Source: CAKSFT01 sp045544615 (GTDB taxonomy: Bacteria; Bacillota; Clostridia; UBA1381). From it: 64,000 nt of DNA. The stretch's first letter is position 1, and each line of letters begins with the position of its first letter. Shown one piece after another: positions 9,032-18,745 of the stretch. The position numbers and the translations under genes are program-made. The stretch spans positions 1 to 64,000 of the forward strand of contig JAZPZI010000022.1 in the NCBI GenBank assembly GCA_045544615.1, read 5' to 3'. The notes beneath the pieces were generated by a model that did no database searches, was not told where the DNA came from, and saw only the letters and a program-made list of their open reading frames with translations.

Positions 9032-9106
9032 GTAGGGGAGGGCTTCCACGCCCTCCCGATTTTTTAGGTTATTTTTATTTTCGGGAGGCGCAAGCCCCTC
9101 CCCTAC
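9032..9106. repeat. Nested inverted repeat of the GTAGGGGAGGG type
   Basis: Outer arms gtaggggaggg (9032) and cccctcccctac (9095) enclose inner arms cgccctcccga and tcgggaggcg, around an AT-rich centre. Related fragments occur at 18676, 29015 and 29351, so it is a dispersed element of this genome. Confidence 0.65.
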
Positions 9107-9137
9107 AATTCTACGCTTTTGTCTCCCTTTCCCAACC

Positions 9138-9169
9138 AAAAAAGCAAGCTTTAAAAGCTTGCTTTTTTT
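9138..9169. terminator. Bidirectional terminator at the end of putP
   Basis: The perfect palindrome GCAAGCTTTAAAAGCTTGC is flanked by A and T runs and would terminate putP on the minus strand. Confidence 0.75.
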
Positions 9170-9171
9170 AC

Positions 9172-10731
9172 TTATACTTCAGTCTTTTTAACTGTATCAA
9201 ACTCCGCCTTAACTTCATCAGATGCACCGCCTGTTGCGATACTTGTGATAAAGATTGCAAGGAGTGAGATTATAAATCCAGGAACGATTTCATATAATGA
9301 GAATATCGCCGGAACCTCTGTTATTCCGAACCATCCGAGGATGTTACCCATATATGCCCAGAGGAGTGCTACAACACCGCCCGAGATAACACCTGCGATT
9401 GCACCCTTTGAGTTTGTGTTCTTCCAGAAGAGTGAGCAGAGGATGATAGGACCGAATGCGGCACCGAAGCCTGCCCATGCGTGTGATACGATTTCGAATA
9501 CCGAGCTGTTCGGGTCGATTGCGATAATACCTGCAACCAACGCAACGCATGCAATAGCGATTCTGCTTACCTTAACAAGTTCCTTATCTGTTGCATCCTT
9601 CTTAAAGAGCGGCTTATAGAGGTCGCCCGATACTGCCGATGCTGTAACAAGAAGCTGTGAGTCTGCTGTTGACATAATAGCCGCCAAAACTGCAGAGAGC
9701 AAAACGCCTGCGATAACTGTCGGGAACATATGCTGAACAAGTACCATAAATACCTTTTCGTGGTTTCCTGCAGAGATTGCACCGTTTTCGATAATTCCAA
9801 CGATTGTCGGGTTAGTGATTGCACCCTTGCCTGCGATTGCCGCAATATATGGCTTTGCAATAATACCAAGGATAACTGCAGCTGCAAGTGTGATTATAAC
9901 CCAAACCATAGCAATAATTCTTGCAGGACGGATTTCCTTTGATGAACGGATAGACATAAATCTTGAAAGGATGTGCGGCTGTCCGAAATATCCGAGTCCC
10001 CATGCAATAGCACCGACAATACCCATAACTGTGAAGTTCTCGCTTGGCAGAAGTGTTGCCTCACTCAAAGCCTCTGATACGCTGATACCGTTACCGCTGA
10101 TTTCCTTAAACATTACAACCGGTACGATTACAAGCGCTGCAAACATCAGAAGTCCCTGGAAAAGGTCTGTCCAGCATACTGCCTTGAATCCGCCTGTGAA
10201 GGTGTAGATTGTAACAACCAAAACGCTTATGATAAGTGCAATACCATAATCAATTCCGAACACGAAATCGAAAAGCTTTGCACCTGCTGCAAACATCGAC
10301 GAAGTGTAGACTGTAAAGAAGATTACAATAAAGAGTGCAGAGATTATTCTCAAAAGATCGCTCTTATCCTTGAATCTGTTCTTTAAAAAGTCAGGGATTG
10401 TAAGCGAGTTATTTGCAATCTGTGTGTATTTTCTCAAGGGCTTTGCAACAATGAGCCAGTTTAAGTATGTACCAATCGCAAGACCGATTGCTGTCCAGAT
10501 TGCCTCGGTAATACCCGAGCCGAGATATGCAAGTCCCGGAAGACCCATCAGGAGCCATCCACTCATATCAGAAGCCTGGGCACTCATTGATGTTACCCAT
10601 ACATTCATACTTCTTCCACCAAGAACATACTCAGAATGAGTGTTGCTCTTGCTGTAGAACTTAAAACCAACAAAAACCATTAGTGCAAGATACAGGAAAA
10701 ATACTGTACCCTGTACGATAGAAGCTGTCAT
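9172..10731 (-). CDS. putP: Sodium/proline symporter PutP
   Basis: A Na+-coupled solute symporter of the SSS family in the inner membrane that imports L-proline. The 519 residues form about 13 hydrophobic helices. Family landmarks are GGRSMNVWVTSMSAQASDMS near residue 40-58, SGWLLMGLPG, and AAIMSTADSQLL near 350. It is single and flanked by its own promoter and terminator. Proline specificity comes from overall resemblance to PutP rather than from a test of the binding site. Confidence 0.9.
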   Translation of the reverse strand: MTASIVQGTVFFLYLALMVFVGFKFYSKSNTHSEYVLGGRSMNVWVTSMSAQASDMSGWLLMGLPGLAYLGSGITEAIWTAIGLAIGTYLNWLIVAKPLRKYTQIANNSLTIPDFLKNRFKDKSDLLRIISALFIVIFFTVYTSSMFAAGAKLFDFVFGIDYGIALIISVLVVTIYTFTGGFKAVCWTDLFQGLLMFAALVIVPVVMFKEISGNGISVSEALSEATLLPSENFTVMGIVGAIAWGLGYFGQPHILSRFMSIRSSKEIRPARIIAMVWVIITLAAAVILGIIAKPYIAAIAGKGAITNPTIVGIIENGAISAGNHEKVFMVLVQHMFPTVIAGVLLSAVLAAIMSTADSQLLVTASAVSGDLYKPLFKKDATDKELVKVSRIAIACVALVAGIIAIDPNSSVFEIVSHAWAGFGAAFGPIILCSLFWKNTNSKGAIAGVISGGVVALLWAYMGNILGWFGITEVPAIFSLYEIVPGFIISLLAIFITSIATGGASDEVKAEFDTVKKTEV

Positions 10732-10763
10732 AAAACTTCCCTCCCAAAAAATAAATATTCTTT

Positions 10764-10792
10764 ATTATATCAAAAAACATCGCATTTTGCAA
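10764..10792 (-). promoter_or_regulatory. putP promoter
   Basis: Minus-strand TTGCAA and TATAAT with a 17-nt spacer, ~30 nt before the putP start; a GGGAGG ribosome site follows. Confidence 0.65.
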
Positions 10793-10818
10793 GCAATTTT
10801 TCAAAAAAGGAGTATGTT

Positions 10819-11580
10819 ATGAAATTTATCAGGAAAATGTGTGCCGGAATCATCATCGGTGCGGCGGCAATTCTCCCCGGTGTAAGCGGCGGAGTTTTAG
10901 CCGCAACGCTCGGCGTGTATGAGCCGATAATGCAGGCTTTGTCGGGATTTTTCAAGGATGTCCGCAAGAACTTTTTATATCTTCTTCCGCTTGCTGTCGG
11001 CGGAATTTTTGGGTTTCTGGCAGTCGGAAGACTCATCGGCAGGATTATGGATAAATATGAAGCAGAAGCACTCTTCGTCTTCTCAGGGCTTGTCCTCGGC
11101 GGACTCCCCTCCCTTTTTAAAACCGCAAACAGAGGCGGGTTTAAAAAAAGATACCTACTTGTTTTGGTGCTTGCACTCTTTTCCTCATTTTTTCTCGGTG
11201 CAATATCAAAAATCCCCATACCGGGCAATTTCCTGAAATACTTCACAGGCGGAATCCTCTACTCCTTCGGCTCGGTTGTGCCGGGTGTGAGTGCATCCTT
11301 TTTGCTCATAAATATGGGGATTTATAAAAATGTCATTTTATCTTTTGCAAGCCCGGGTATTTTTGTTCCCTTTTTGCTTGGTTTTTCTGCTATGACCGTG
11401 CTTTTGGTGCGTGGCGTTTCGTGGCTTTTTTCGCATTTTCGTGGCTATGCTCTCTATGCCTCAATCGGGCTTTTGCTTGCAAGCATCATCTCGGTCGCAC
11501 CGCCGATTACAAAACCGATTTTAGATATTCCGCTCTTTTTGGCAGGGCTTTTTGCGGGATTTTTCTTCCTCAGCGACTGA
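10819..11580 (+). CDS. DUF368 membrane protein (PopT-like polyprenyl-phosphate transporter)
   Basis: 253 residues with about 8 membrane segments. The N-terminus MCAGIIIGAAAILPGVSGG is the DUF368 signature, and the related phrase GSVVPGVSASF recurs near residue 155, as expected from the internal inverted repeat of the family. DUF368 proteins (PopT) have been implicated in flipping undecaprenyl phosphate back to the cytosolic face for reuse in wall synthesis; assigning that role here is by family. An AAAGGAG site precedes the ATG. It converges on and overlaps the pseudouridine synthase gene by 11 nt. Confidence 0.85.
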   Translation: MKFIRKMCAGIIIGAAAILPGVSGGVLAATLGVYEPIMQALSGFFKDVRKNFLYLLPLAVGGIFGFLAVGRLIGRIMDKYEAEALFVFSGLVLGGLPSLFKTANRGGFKKRYLLVLVLALFSSFFLGAISKIPIPGNFLKYFTGGILYSFGSVVPGVSASFLLINMGIYKNVILSFASPGIFVPFLLGFSAMTVLLVRGVSWLFSHFRGYALYASIGLLLASIISVAPPITKPILDIPLFLAGLFAGFFFLSD

Positions 11581-12526
11581 AGTCTTTTGCAAAATCCACC
11601 TCGTCGAGCGAAAATTCTTTTCCATTCAGGTATTCAAGGCATCCTGCATCGGTTGTAAACCGGAACTTCAGCTTATACGAGCATAGTGCTTGATGCGAAA
11701 ATCCCGAGCCACGGTTTAAGCTCTCCCTGCCGTACTTTCCGTCACCCAAAAGCGGATGCCCGATCGATGCAAAATGTGCCCTGATCTGGTGTGTTCTGCC
11801 TGTTACAAGCTCGACCTCGACAAGCGAGTTTCCGCCCTTTTCGGCTAAAACCTTATAGTCGGTCACAATGGTTTTTGCACCCTTTTTCGGCTCGGTGTAG
11901 ACATAGACCGTCTTTTTCTTCTCGTCCTTAAAAAGGTAGCCCGAAAGGCGTGCCTGCTTATTTTTTAATATCCCGGTTGCAATCAGGAGATAGTATTTTT
12001 TTATCTCCCTGTCCTTTATCTTCTGGTTCATAATCCGGAGTGCTTCGGCAGTTTTTGCCGCAATCACGATACCCTGTGTGTTCCGGTCGATTCGGTTACA
12101 AAGCGACGGAACAAAGGACTGCTCCTCATCGGGGCGATACTCGCCCTTTTGGTAAAGATAAGCTTTCAGGTGCTCAATCAGGGTATTGGTATTGCCCTCG
12201 TCGTCGGTGTGGACAACCACACCCGCAGGCTTATTCAAAAGCAGAATAAATTCGTCCTCATAGAGCACCGAGATGTTCGGCTTTATCGTCATAAAAGCCT
12301 TGTCTGCATCGTGGTCGGGGAAGAACTCGTCTTTAATGTAGAGCTTTAAGCTATCCCCTTCTGAAAGCTGATACGCACCGTCTTTAATATGCTTTCCGTT
12401 TACCTTGACGCAGTCCTTTCTGAGGCTTTTATAGAGCATCGACTGCGGCATATTTTTCAAAAACTTGGTCAGAAACTTATCAAGCCTCTGCCCTGCATCG
12501 TTTTTATTTATAGTTATTTCTCGCAT
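11570..12526 (-). CDS. RluA-family pseudouridine synthase
   Basis: Converts uridine to pseudouridine in 23S rRNA or tRNA. The 318 residues carry an N-terminal S4 RNA-binding domain (~10-60, GQRLDKFLTK) and a catalytic domain with NRIDRNTQG, in which the second Asp is the family nucleophile, followed by GRTHQIRAHFASIGHPLLGD. The exact position modified (RluC/RluD-type) cannot be told from sequence. ATG 12526 has an AAAGGG site; the frame extends to 12547 without one. Confidence 0.88.
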   Translation of the reverse strand: MREITINKNDAGQRLDKFLTKFLKNMPQSMLYKSLRKDCVKVNGKHIKDGAYQLSEGDSLKLYIKDEFFPDHDADKAFMTIKPNISVLYEDEFILLLNKPAGVVVHTDDEGNTNTLIEHLKAYLYQKGEYRPDEEQSFVPSLCNRIDRNTQGIVIAAKTAEALRIMNQKIKDREIKKYYLLIATGILKNKQARLSGYLFKDEKKKTVYVYTEPKKGAKTIVTDYKVLAEKGGNSLVEVELVTGRTHQIRAHFASIGHPLLGDGKYGRESLNRGSGFSHQALCSYKLKFRFTTDAGCLEYLNGKEFSLDEVDFAKDFSR

Positions 12527-12566
12527 AATTTTTCCCTTTGTTTTCAAAAAGTTTTCTTTTTATCTA

Positions 12567-12595
12567 TTGTAACATAAATTTTTTTGTGATACAAT
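12567..12595 (+). promoter_or_regulatory. Promoter of the YesL-like/mnmG operon
   Basis: TTGTAA and TACAAT separated by 17 nt, 37 nt before the ATG at 12632. Confidence 0.6.
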
Positions 12596-12631
12596 AGAGT
12601 GTGGATAAATATTTTTAGCGAGGTAATAAAA

Positions 12632-13453
12632 ATGGGATTTTTTAACTATGATAAACCGGGTCCGGGAGTCAACCCCGATGCACCAAAAAAGAAAGGTGTA
12701 TTTTTGTATTTTGAGCTTTTGGGCAGAAATTTCGGTGGTTTCTTAAAGACAGGTATGCTCTATTTTGCCGTGAGTATCCCGATGATACTTCTCTCGGTCT
12801 GGGCAGGTGCATATTTTGTAAGATGGCTTTCCGAGCTTTTCGGCATCACCGATTCGATGTTCCTCCAGCAGGCAGTTGCCTTCTCGTCGCTGTTATTTGT
12901 GGTATTTTTAGGCTCGGGCCCTGCATCGGCAAGCCTTTCACACTTTTTCCGTGCAAAGCTCCGTGAAGAGCACACCTATATTTTCGGTGATTTCTTCAAG
13001 CACTTCAAAAAGAACTTCAAACAGGGTATGATTGTCGGCATTATTCAGGCAGTCGCAACAGTTTTATTGCTCTTTTGCGGTGTGTTCTACGGAATGCAGT
13101 ATATTATGACAGGAAGCATAATATGGTTTTTGTTTATGCTGATTGTATTGATTGTCTGCCTCGTGCTTGTAATGAGCGGCTTCTATCTCTATCAGCTTAT
13201 GATTACCTTTGATAATACAATCCTGGAGCTTTACAAAAACGCACTTATTCTTGCGCTCATAAAAGCACCGCAGAATATCGGTCTTATGATAATCCTTGCA
13301 GCGGTTGCATATCTTTTGTCATTTACCTTAACCCCTGTTGCCACAATGGTTTTTGCCTTCATCGGCATTTTGGGGATTATGAGATTTGCAATCGATTTAT
13401 ATACAGCAAGGGTAATCGACAAAAACATCTTAAAAAAGATTAAAGAGGACTAA
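12632..13453 (+). CDS. YesL-like (DUF624) membrane protein
   Basis: 273 residues with about six hydrophobic segments. The N-terminal motif MGFFNYDKPGPGV is characteristic of DUF624/YesL-type membrane proteins, whose role is unknown although they are often near carbohydrate genes. The ATG at 12632 has GCGAGG 8 nt upstream; a further upstream GTG (12599) would add residues with no homology. Only 3 nt separate it from mnmG, so it is probably first in that operon. Confidence 0.75.
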   Translation: MGFFNYDKPGPGVNPDAPKKKGVFLYFELLGRNFGGFLKTGMLYFAVSIPMILLSVWAGAYFVRWLSELFGITDSMFLQQAVAFSSLLFVVFLGSGPASASLSHFFRAKLREEHTYIFGDFFKHFKKNFKQGMIVGIIQAVATVLLLFCGVFYGMQYIMTGSIIWFLFMLIVLIVCLVLVMSGFYLYQLMITFDNTILELYKNALILALIKAPQNIGLMIILAAVAYLLSFTLTPVATMVFAFIGILGIMRFAIDLYTARVIDKNILKKIKED

Positions 13454-13456
13454 ACA

Positions 13457-15328
13457 ATGACTAACTTTTTAGACAGCTTTGATGTCGCCGTAATCGGTGC
13501 AGGTCACGCAGGGGTTGAGGCGGCACTCGCAGCAGCCCGACTTGGCATGAAGACGGTGATATTTTCAATAAGTCTTGACTGCATCGCAAACCTTCCCTGT
13601 AACCCGAGCATCGGCGGTACTGCCAAGGGTCACCTTGTTCGTGAGATTGATGCACTCGGCGGTGAGATGGGAAAGGCGGCAGATAAAACCTTTATCCAGT
13701 CCAAGATGCTAAATCGTGGCAAGGGCCCTGCCGTTCATTCGCTCCGCTGTCAGATTGACAGAAAGCGTTACCACATCGAGATGAAAAACCGACTCGAGAA
13801 TCAGGAAAATCTCCACGTAAAGCAGGCGGAGATAACCGAAATTCTTGCAGAAAACGGACAGATTACAGGTGTTCGGACACACCTCGGCACATGCTATGCA
13901 GCAAAAGCGGTTATAGTCTCGACCGGAACTTATCTTCGTGGTAAAATCCTGATCGGTGACTATGAACGCCAGTCGGGTCCCGACGGTACCTTCCCTGCAA
14001 TAGCACTCACCGACAGCTTAAAAGAGCTCGGAGTTGAGCTTTTACGCTTTAAAACAGGAACACCTGCAAGAATTGATGCAAAGTCTATCGACTACTCGAA
14101 GATGGAGGAGGAGTTCGGCGACGACAAAATCACTCCATTCTCTTTTGAAACCACTGATGCAGGCAAAAATCAGGTTTCATGCTTTCTAACCTACACAAAC
14201 GCCGAAACACACAAAATCATTATGGACAACATCGACAAAGCACCGATGTATAACGGCAAGGTTGAGGGTGTTGGCCCGAGATACTGCCCGTCGATTGAGG
14301 ATAAGATTATGCGTTTTCGTGACAAGGAACGCCATCAGCTATTTATGGAGCCGATGGGGCTTGACACCAACGAAATCTATGCACAGGGCATCTCAACAGG
14401 TCTTCCCGAGGATGTTCAGCTGAAGATGCTCCGCACCATTTCAGGGCTTGAAAATGTAAATATCATGCGCCCTGCCTATGCAATCGAGTATGACTGCATA
14501 GACCCAACACAGTTAGACGCAACTTTAGAGTTTAAAAAAATACCCGGTCTCTACGGTGCAGGTCAGTTTAACGGCACAAGCGGATATGAAGAAGCGGCGG
14601 CACAGGGACTTGTTGCAGGTATAAATGCGGCACTGAAGTTAAAGGGAGAAGAACCGCTCATTATCGACCGAAGTGAGGCTTATATCGGCACACTTATCGA
14701 TGACCTCATAACCAAGGGTACAAACGAGCCATACCGTATGATGACATCCCGCTCGGAATACCGACTGATGCTTCGTCAGGATAACGCTGATGAGCGACTT
14801 ACACCTCTTGGCTACAGAGTCGGGCTTATTTCGGAAGAAAGATACCGGAGCTTTTTGAAAAAGCAGGAGCAGATTGAAGAGGAAATTGCAAGGCTAAAAA
14901 AACTTGTTATTCCGCCAAAGCTTGCAAATCCGTTTTTTGAAAAGAATGGTAGTTCGACGGTATCAACGGGCATTCATATGTCGGATATCTTAAAGCGTCC
15001 CGAGATGAACTATGCACTTTTGGCAGAAATTGACCTTGACCGCCCCGAGCTCCCCGACGATGTATGGGAGCAGGCGGAAATTAAGCTAAAATATGAGGGC
15101 TATATCGAAAAACAGCTTATACAGATAAATCAGTTCAAAAAACTCGAGGGCAAGCTTCTGCCTGAAGATCTCGACTATTCCGAGGTTTACGGCTTGAGAA
15201 TCGAGGCACGCCAGAAGCTTATGAAGATAAAACCACGCTCACTCGGTCAGGCATCGAGAATATCAGGGGTTTCCCCAGCCGATATTTCGGTATTGGTGAT
15301 ATGGCTTGAGGCAAACGAGAACAAATAA
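13457..15328 (+). CDS. mnmG: tRNA uridine-5-carboxymethylaminomethyl modification enzyme MnmG
   Basis: An FAD enzyme that, with MnmE, installs the cmnm5 group on wobble U34 of several tRNAs. 623 residues. The FAD motif VIGAGHAGVEAALAAARLG begins at residue ~11, followed by CNPSIGGTAKGHLVREIDALGG, GRGPAVHSLR-like and GTSGYEEAAAQG motifs, and a C-terminal helical domain. In many Firmicutes it sits beside mnmE near the origin; here mnmE is not adjacent and the neighbours are a membrane protein and sugar genes. Confidence 0.97.
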   Translation: MTNFLDSFDVAVIGAGHAGVEAALAAARLGMKTVIFSISLDCIANLPCNPSIGGTAKGHLVREIDALGGEMGKAADKTFIQSKMLNRGKGPAVHSLRCQIDRKRYHIEMKNRLENQENLHVKQAEITEILAENGQITGVRTHLGTCYAAKAVIVSTGTYLRGKILIGDYERQSGPDGTFPAIALTDSLKELGVELLRFKTGTPARIDAKSIDYSKMEEEFGDDKITPFSFETTDAGKNQVSCFLTYTNAETHKIIMDNIDKAPMYNGKVEGVGPRYCPSIEDKIMRFRDKERHQLFMEPMGLDTNEIYAQGISTGLPEDVQLKMLRTISGLENVNIMRPAYAIEYDCIDPTQLDATLEFKKIPGLYGAGQFNGTSGYEEAAAQGLVAGINAALKLKGEEPLIIDRSEAYIGTLIDDLITKGTNEPYRMMTSRSEYRLMLRQDNADERLTPLGYRVGLISEERYRSFLKKQEQIEEEIARLKKLVIPPKLANPFFEKNGSSTVSTGIHMSDILKRPEMNYALLAEIDLDRPELPDDVWEQAEIKLKYEGYIEKQLIQINQFKKLEGKLLPEDLDYSEVYGLRIEARQKLMKIKPRSLGQASRISGVSPADISVLVIWLEANENK

Positions 15329-15339
15329 GGAGAATAAAA

Positions 15340-16701
15340 ATGAAATTCATAACCGACGATTTTATGCTCAAAAACGAAGTGGCAAAGAAACTCTATCACG
15401 AGTATTCAAAGGCTTTGCCGATAATCGACTATCACTGTCACTTGAGTCCCGAGCAGATTGCATCAGACTATAAATTCAAAAACGCATACGACCTCTTTTT
15501 GGGCGGTGACCACTACAAATGGCGTCAGATGCGCTCAAACGGCGTGCCCGAAGAATACATAACAGGCAATGCACCCGATTTTGAGAAGTTCGGGATGTGG
15601 GCAAAAACCATGCCACTTCTGATCGGGAACCCACTCTATCACTGGACTCACCTTGAGCTTTTGAGATATTTCGGGATAGAGGATGCTTTGACACCCGAGA
15701 ATGCAAAGTATGTATGGGATAAGTGTAACGAGATGCTCGCTGACGATGCGTTCAGTGCAAAAAATCTTATCCGCCGTTCGAATGTCGAGGCGCTCTGCAC
15801 AACAGACGATCCGCTCGACAGTCTTGAATATCACAAGGAATTACAGGGCTTTGAAACAAAGGTATTGCCAACCTTCCGCCCTGACAAGCTTGTGGAAATC
15901 GGCAAGGACACGTTCATTCCGTATATCGAAGCAGTCGGCAAAAAGAGCTTTTCCGAGCTCCTTTTGTGGGTAACCGAGAGAATTGAGTTCTTCCACAAGA
16001 TGGGTTGCCGTCTTTCTGATCACGCTCTCGAGGTTGTACCGTTTGCAGTCGGTGATGCAGAGGCGGTATATGATAAGCGACTTGCAGGAGGCATTCTTAC
16101 ACAGGAAGAAATTGATATATTCAGAACTGCTCTCTTAAAGCACTGTGCAAAAGAGTACACACGCCTCGGCTGGGCTATGCAGATTCACATCGGTGCACTT
16201 CGCAATAACAGCCGTCAGATGTTTGAAAAGCTTGGTGCAGACACAGGCTTTGACTCGATAAACGACCTCTCGATAGCAGAAAAACTCTCGGCATTTTTGA
16301 GCGACCTTGAGTACTCGGACGCTTTGCCGAAGACAATTTTATATACCTTGAATCCAAAGGATAACTATGTTCTGGGAACAATGATGGGTAACTTCCAGAA
16401 AGCGCCACAGGCGGGCAAGATTCAGTTCGGCTCGGGCTGGTGGTTTAACGATAACCGTGACGGTATGGAAGCCCAGCTTCAGGCGTTTGCAAACCTCGGA
16501 CTTTTAGGTAAGTTCGTCGGAATGCTCACCGACTCGAGAAGCTTTGTTTCATACCCAAGACACGAGTATTTCAGAAGAATACTTTGTAACCTCCTCGGTA
16601 AGTGGGTTACAGAGGGTGAGTACCCGAACGATGAGAAGTATCTCAAGGAAATAGTAGAGGGCATAAGCTATAAAAATGCAAAGGAATATTTCAGGTTCTG
16701 A
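15340..16701 (+). CDS. uxaC: Glucuronate isomerase UxaC
   Basis: Isomerises D-glucuronate to fructuronate and galacturonate to tagaturonate, the first step of hexuronate breakdown. 453 residues, slightly shorter than the ~466 of E. coli. The amidohydrolase-like metal site is visible as DYHCHLSP near residue 28-35, with QIHIGALRNN and WWFNDNRDGMEAQ later. A GGAG site precedes the ATG. The other uronate genes (uxaA/B, uxuA/B) are not in this window. It is followed 3 nt later by deoC. Confidence 0.94.
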   Translation: MKFITDDFMLKNEVAKKLYHEYSKALPIIDYHCHLSPEQIASDYKFKNAYDLFLGGDHYKWRQMRSNGVPEEYITGNAPDFEKFGMWAKTMPLLIGNPLYHWTHLELLRYFGIEDALTPENAKYVWDKCNEMLADDAFSAKNLIRRSNVEALCTTDDPLDSLEYHKELQGFETKVLPTFRPDKLVEIGKDTFIPYIEAVGKKSFSELLLWVTERIEFFHKMGCRLSDHALEVVPFAVGDAEAVYDKRLAGGILTQEEIDIFRTALLKHCAKEYTRLGWAMQIHIGALRNNSRQMFEKLGADTGFDSINDLSIAEKLSAFLSDLEYSDALPKTILYTLNPKDNYVLGTMMGNFQKAPQAGKIQFGSGWWFNDNRDGMEAQLQAFANLGLLGKFVGMLTDSRSFVSYPRHEYFRRILCNLLGKWVTEGEYPNDEKYLKEIVEGISYKNAKEYFRF

Positions 16702-16704
16702 GTT

Positions 16705-17358
16705 ATGGATAAGTTTGAAATTTTAAAGCATACAGACCACACAAACCTCGCACCTACCGCAAAATGGGAAGATATCAAAGCTTTGATTGACGAGGGTATT
16801 GAATACGGTGTTGCATCGGTATGTATCGCACCGTCATATGTGAAAAAGGCATCCGAATATGCAGACAGCAGAATCAGAATCTGCACCGTAATCGGGTTCC
16901 CGAACGGCTATTCAAGTACCGCTACAAAGGTCTTTGAGGCAGAGGATGCAATAAATAACGGTGCTGATGAAATAGATATGGTAATAAACCTCGGCTGGGT
17001 TAAGGACAAGGCATTTGACCAAATCTGCGAGGAGATTTCAGCAATACGCAAAGCAACCGAAGGTAAGGTTTTAAAGGTTATAGTCGAAACAGGACTTCTC
17101 TCGGACGAAGAAAAGGTTATTCTTTGCGATATCGTCGGAAAGTGCGGTGCAGACTACATCAAAACCTCAACAGGGTTCTTGTCGGGCGGTGCAACGGCAG
17201 AGGATGTTGAGATTTTTGCAAAGAACAAAACGGGAGATTTGAAAATCAAGGCATCGGGCGGAATCGCAACAATAAAAGATGCCGAAACCTTCCTCGCACT
17301 CGGTGCAGACCGACTCGGCACAAGTAAGCTTGTCAGGCTCATAAAGGAGGAATTTTAG
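16705..17358 (+). CDS. deoC: Deoxyribose-phosphate aldolase
   Basis: Cleaves 2-deoxyribose-5-phosphate to glyceraldehyde-3-phosphate and acetaldehyde. The 217 residues form a class I aldolase TIM barrel. DHTNLAPTA lies at the N-terminus, the Schiff-base lysine is in ADYIKTSTGF, and KASGGI lies near the end. Together with uxaC it gives the operon a sugar-salvage character. Confidence 0.95.
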   Translation: MDKFEILKHTDHTNLAPTAKWEDIKALIDEGIEYGVASVCIAPSYVKKASEYADSRIRICTVIGFPNGYSSTATKVFEAEDAINNGADEIDMVINLGWVKDKAFDQICEEISAIRKATEGKVLKVIVETGLLSDEEKVILCDIVGKCGADYIKTSTGFLSGGATAEDVEIFAKNKTGDLKIKASGGIATIKDAETFLALGADRLGTSKLVRLIKEEF

Positions 17359-18633
17359 GTGGAATTACTTTTGACAATAATCGCTATACTGCTTGTTGCG
17401 GTGATTGTGCTCGAGATTTTTATCCTTGCAAAAAAGGGCGGAAATCCCGAGAGCATCAAGCGTGATATAATCGACTCGACCTCGGGAAACATTAAAAATC
17501 TCGGCGATATAATCATCACAAACCAGAAAAACACCGACGAAATCCAGAGCCGTAAGTTTTCCGAGATGGACAAAAACATTATGGAAAAGCAGGGCGCTAT
17601 GAACAAGGCGGTGTCCGATGCGATGTCACGTATGGAGGAGAGATTGAAGGCGCTTGAGGAAACCAACCAGAAGCGACTTTCCGAGATGCGTGAGGTTATA
17701 GAAAAACGACTCGACCATATCCGTGAGGATAATAATCAAAAGCTTGAGAAGATGCAGCAGACGGTTGATGAAAAGCTGCAGAAAACGCTCGAGGAAAAGA
17801 TGGACAAGTCCTTTAAGGTGGTAAGCGAGCGGCTTGAGCAGGTATATAAGGGTCTCGGCGAGATGCAGACGGTTGCAGCAGGTGTCGGTGACCTCAAAAA
17901 GGTGTTATCTAATGTAAAAACCCGAGGAATCCTGGGCGAAATCCAGCTTGGTGCAATACTTCGCGAGATTTTGTCTCCCGAGCAGTATGAGGAAAATATC
18001 GCAACCAAGCCGAACAGCAAAAATGTTGTTGAGTTTGCGGTCAAGATGCCTGTCGATGACGGCGGATTTATATATCTTCCAATCGACTCGAAGTTCCCTG
18101 CTGATGCCTATACTGCACTTAAGGATGCATACGACGAGGGCAACACCGAGCTGATTCAGTCGGCACGCTCGACTATGGTATCGAGAATGAAATCCTTTGC
18201 AAAGGACATCCACAAAAAGTATGTAGAAGTCCCCTACACTACCGAGTTTGCGATAATGTTCCTGCCATTTGAGGGACTTTATGCAGAGGCGGTAAACTGC
18301 GGAATGGTTGAGATTCTGCAGAGGGAATACCGCATAAATATCGCAGGGCCGAGCACTATGGCAGCACTCTTAAATAGCCTGCAGATGGGCTTTAAGACGG
18401 TGGCAATCCAGAAGCGGTCTATGGAGGTATGGAATATCCTGGGTGCGGTCAAGTCGGAGTTCGATAAGTTTGAGGGAATCCTTTCGGCAACCCAGCAGAG
18501 AATCAACCAGGCAAACGCCGAGCTCGATAAACTCGTGGGCGTGAGAACCCGTGCGATACAGCGAAAGCTCCGTGACGTCGAAAAGCTTGACGATAAAACA
18601 ACCGAGAAGCTTTTAACAGACGATGAAGAATAA
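17359..18633 (+). CDS. rmuC: DNA recombination protein RmuC homologue
   Basis: 424 residues. An N-terminal membrane helix (~2-22) is followed by a long coiled coil (~40-150, repeated Glu/Lys/Gln heptads) and a C-terminal PD-(D/E)xK-like nuclease domain with ILGEIQLGAILREIL, PIDSKFPADAY and MFLPFEGLYAEA. RmuC limits recombination between inverted repeats in E. coli; its biochemistry is poorly known. The start is GTG directly after the deoC stop, with AAGGAGG 8 nt upstream inside deoC. Confidence 0.92.
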   Translation: MELLLTIIAILLVAVIVLEIFILAKKGGNPESIKRDIIDSTSGNIKNLGDIIITNQKNTDEIQSRKFSEMDKNIMEKQGAMNKAVSDAMSRMEERLKALEETNQKRLSEMREVIEKRLDHIREDNNQKLEKMQQTVDEKLQKTLEEKMDKSFKVVSERLEQVYKGLGEMQTVAAGVGDLKKVLSNVKTRGILGEIQLGAILREILSPEQYEENIATKPNSKNVVEFAVKMPVDDGGFIYLPIDSKFPADAYTALKDAYDEGNTELIQSARSTMVSRMKSFAKDIHKKYVEVPYTTEFAIMFLPFEGLYAEAVNCGMVEILQREYRINIAGPSTMAALLNSLQMGFKTVAIQKRSMEVWNILGAVKSEFDKFEGILSATQQRINQANAELDKLVGVRTRAIQRKLRDVEKLDDKTTEKLLTDDEE

Positions 18634-18640
18634 AAGTAAA

Positions 18641-18668
18641 ATACCGGGCAGATGCCCGGTATTTTTTG
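18641..18668 (+). terminator. Terminator of the mnmG-rmuC operon
   Basis: The stem ATACCGGGCA/TGCCCGGTAT is followed by TTTTTTG, 7 nt after rmuC. Confidence 0.85.
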
Positions 18669-18745
18669 TATTTTGTAGGGGAGGGCTTGCTCCTCCACTA
18701 CAATGCTCAAGCTCCGCTTGGGGCTATTCGGTGCATAGCACCGCA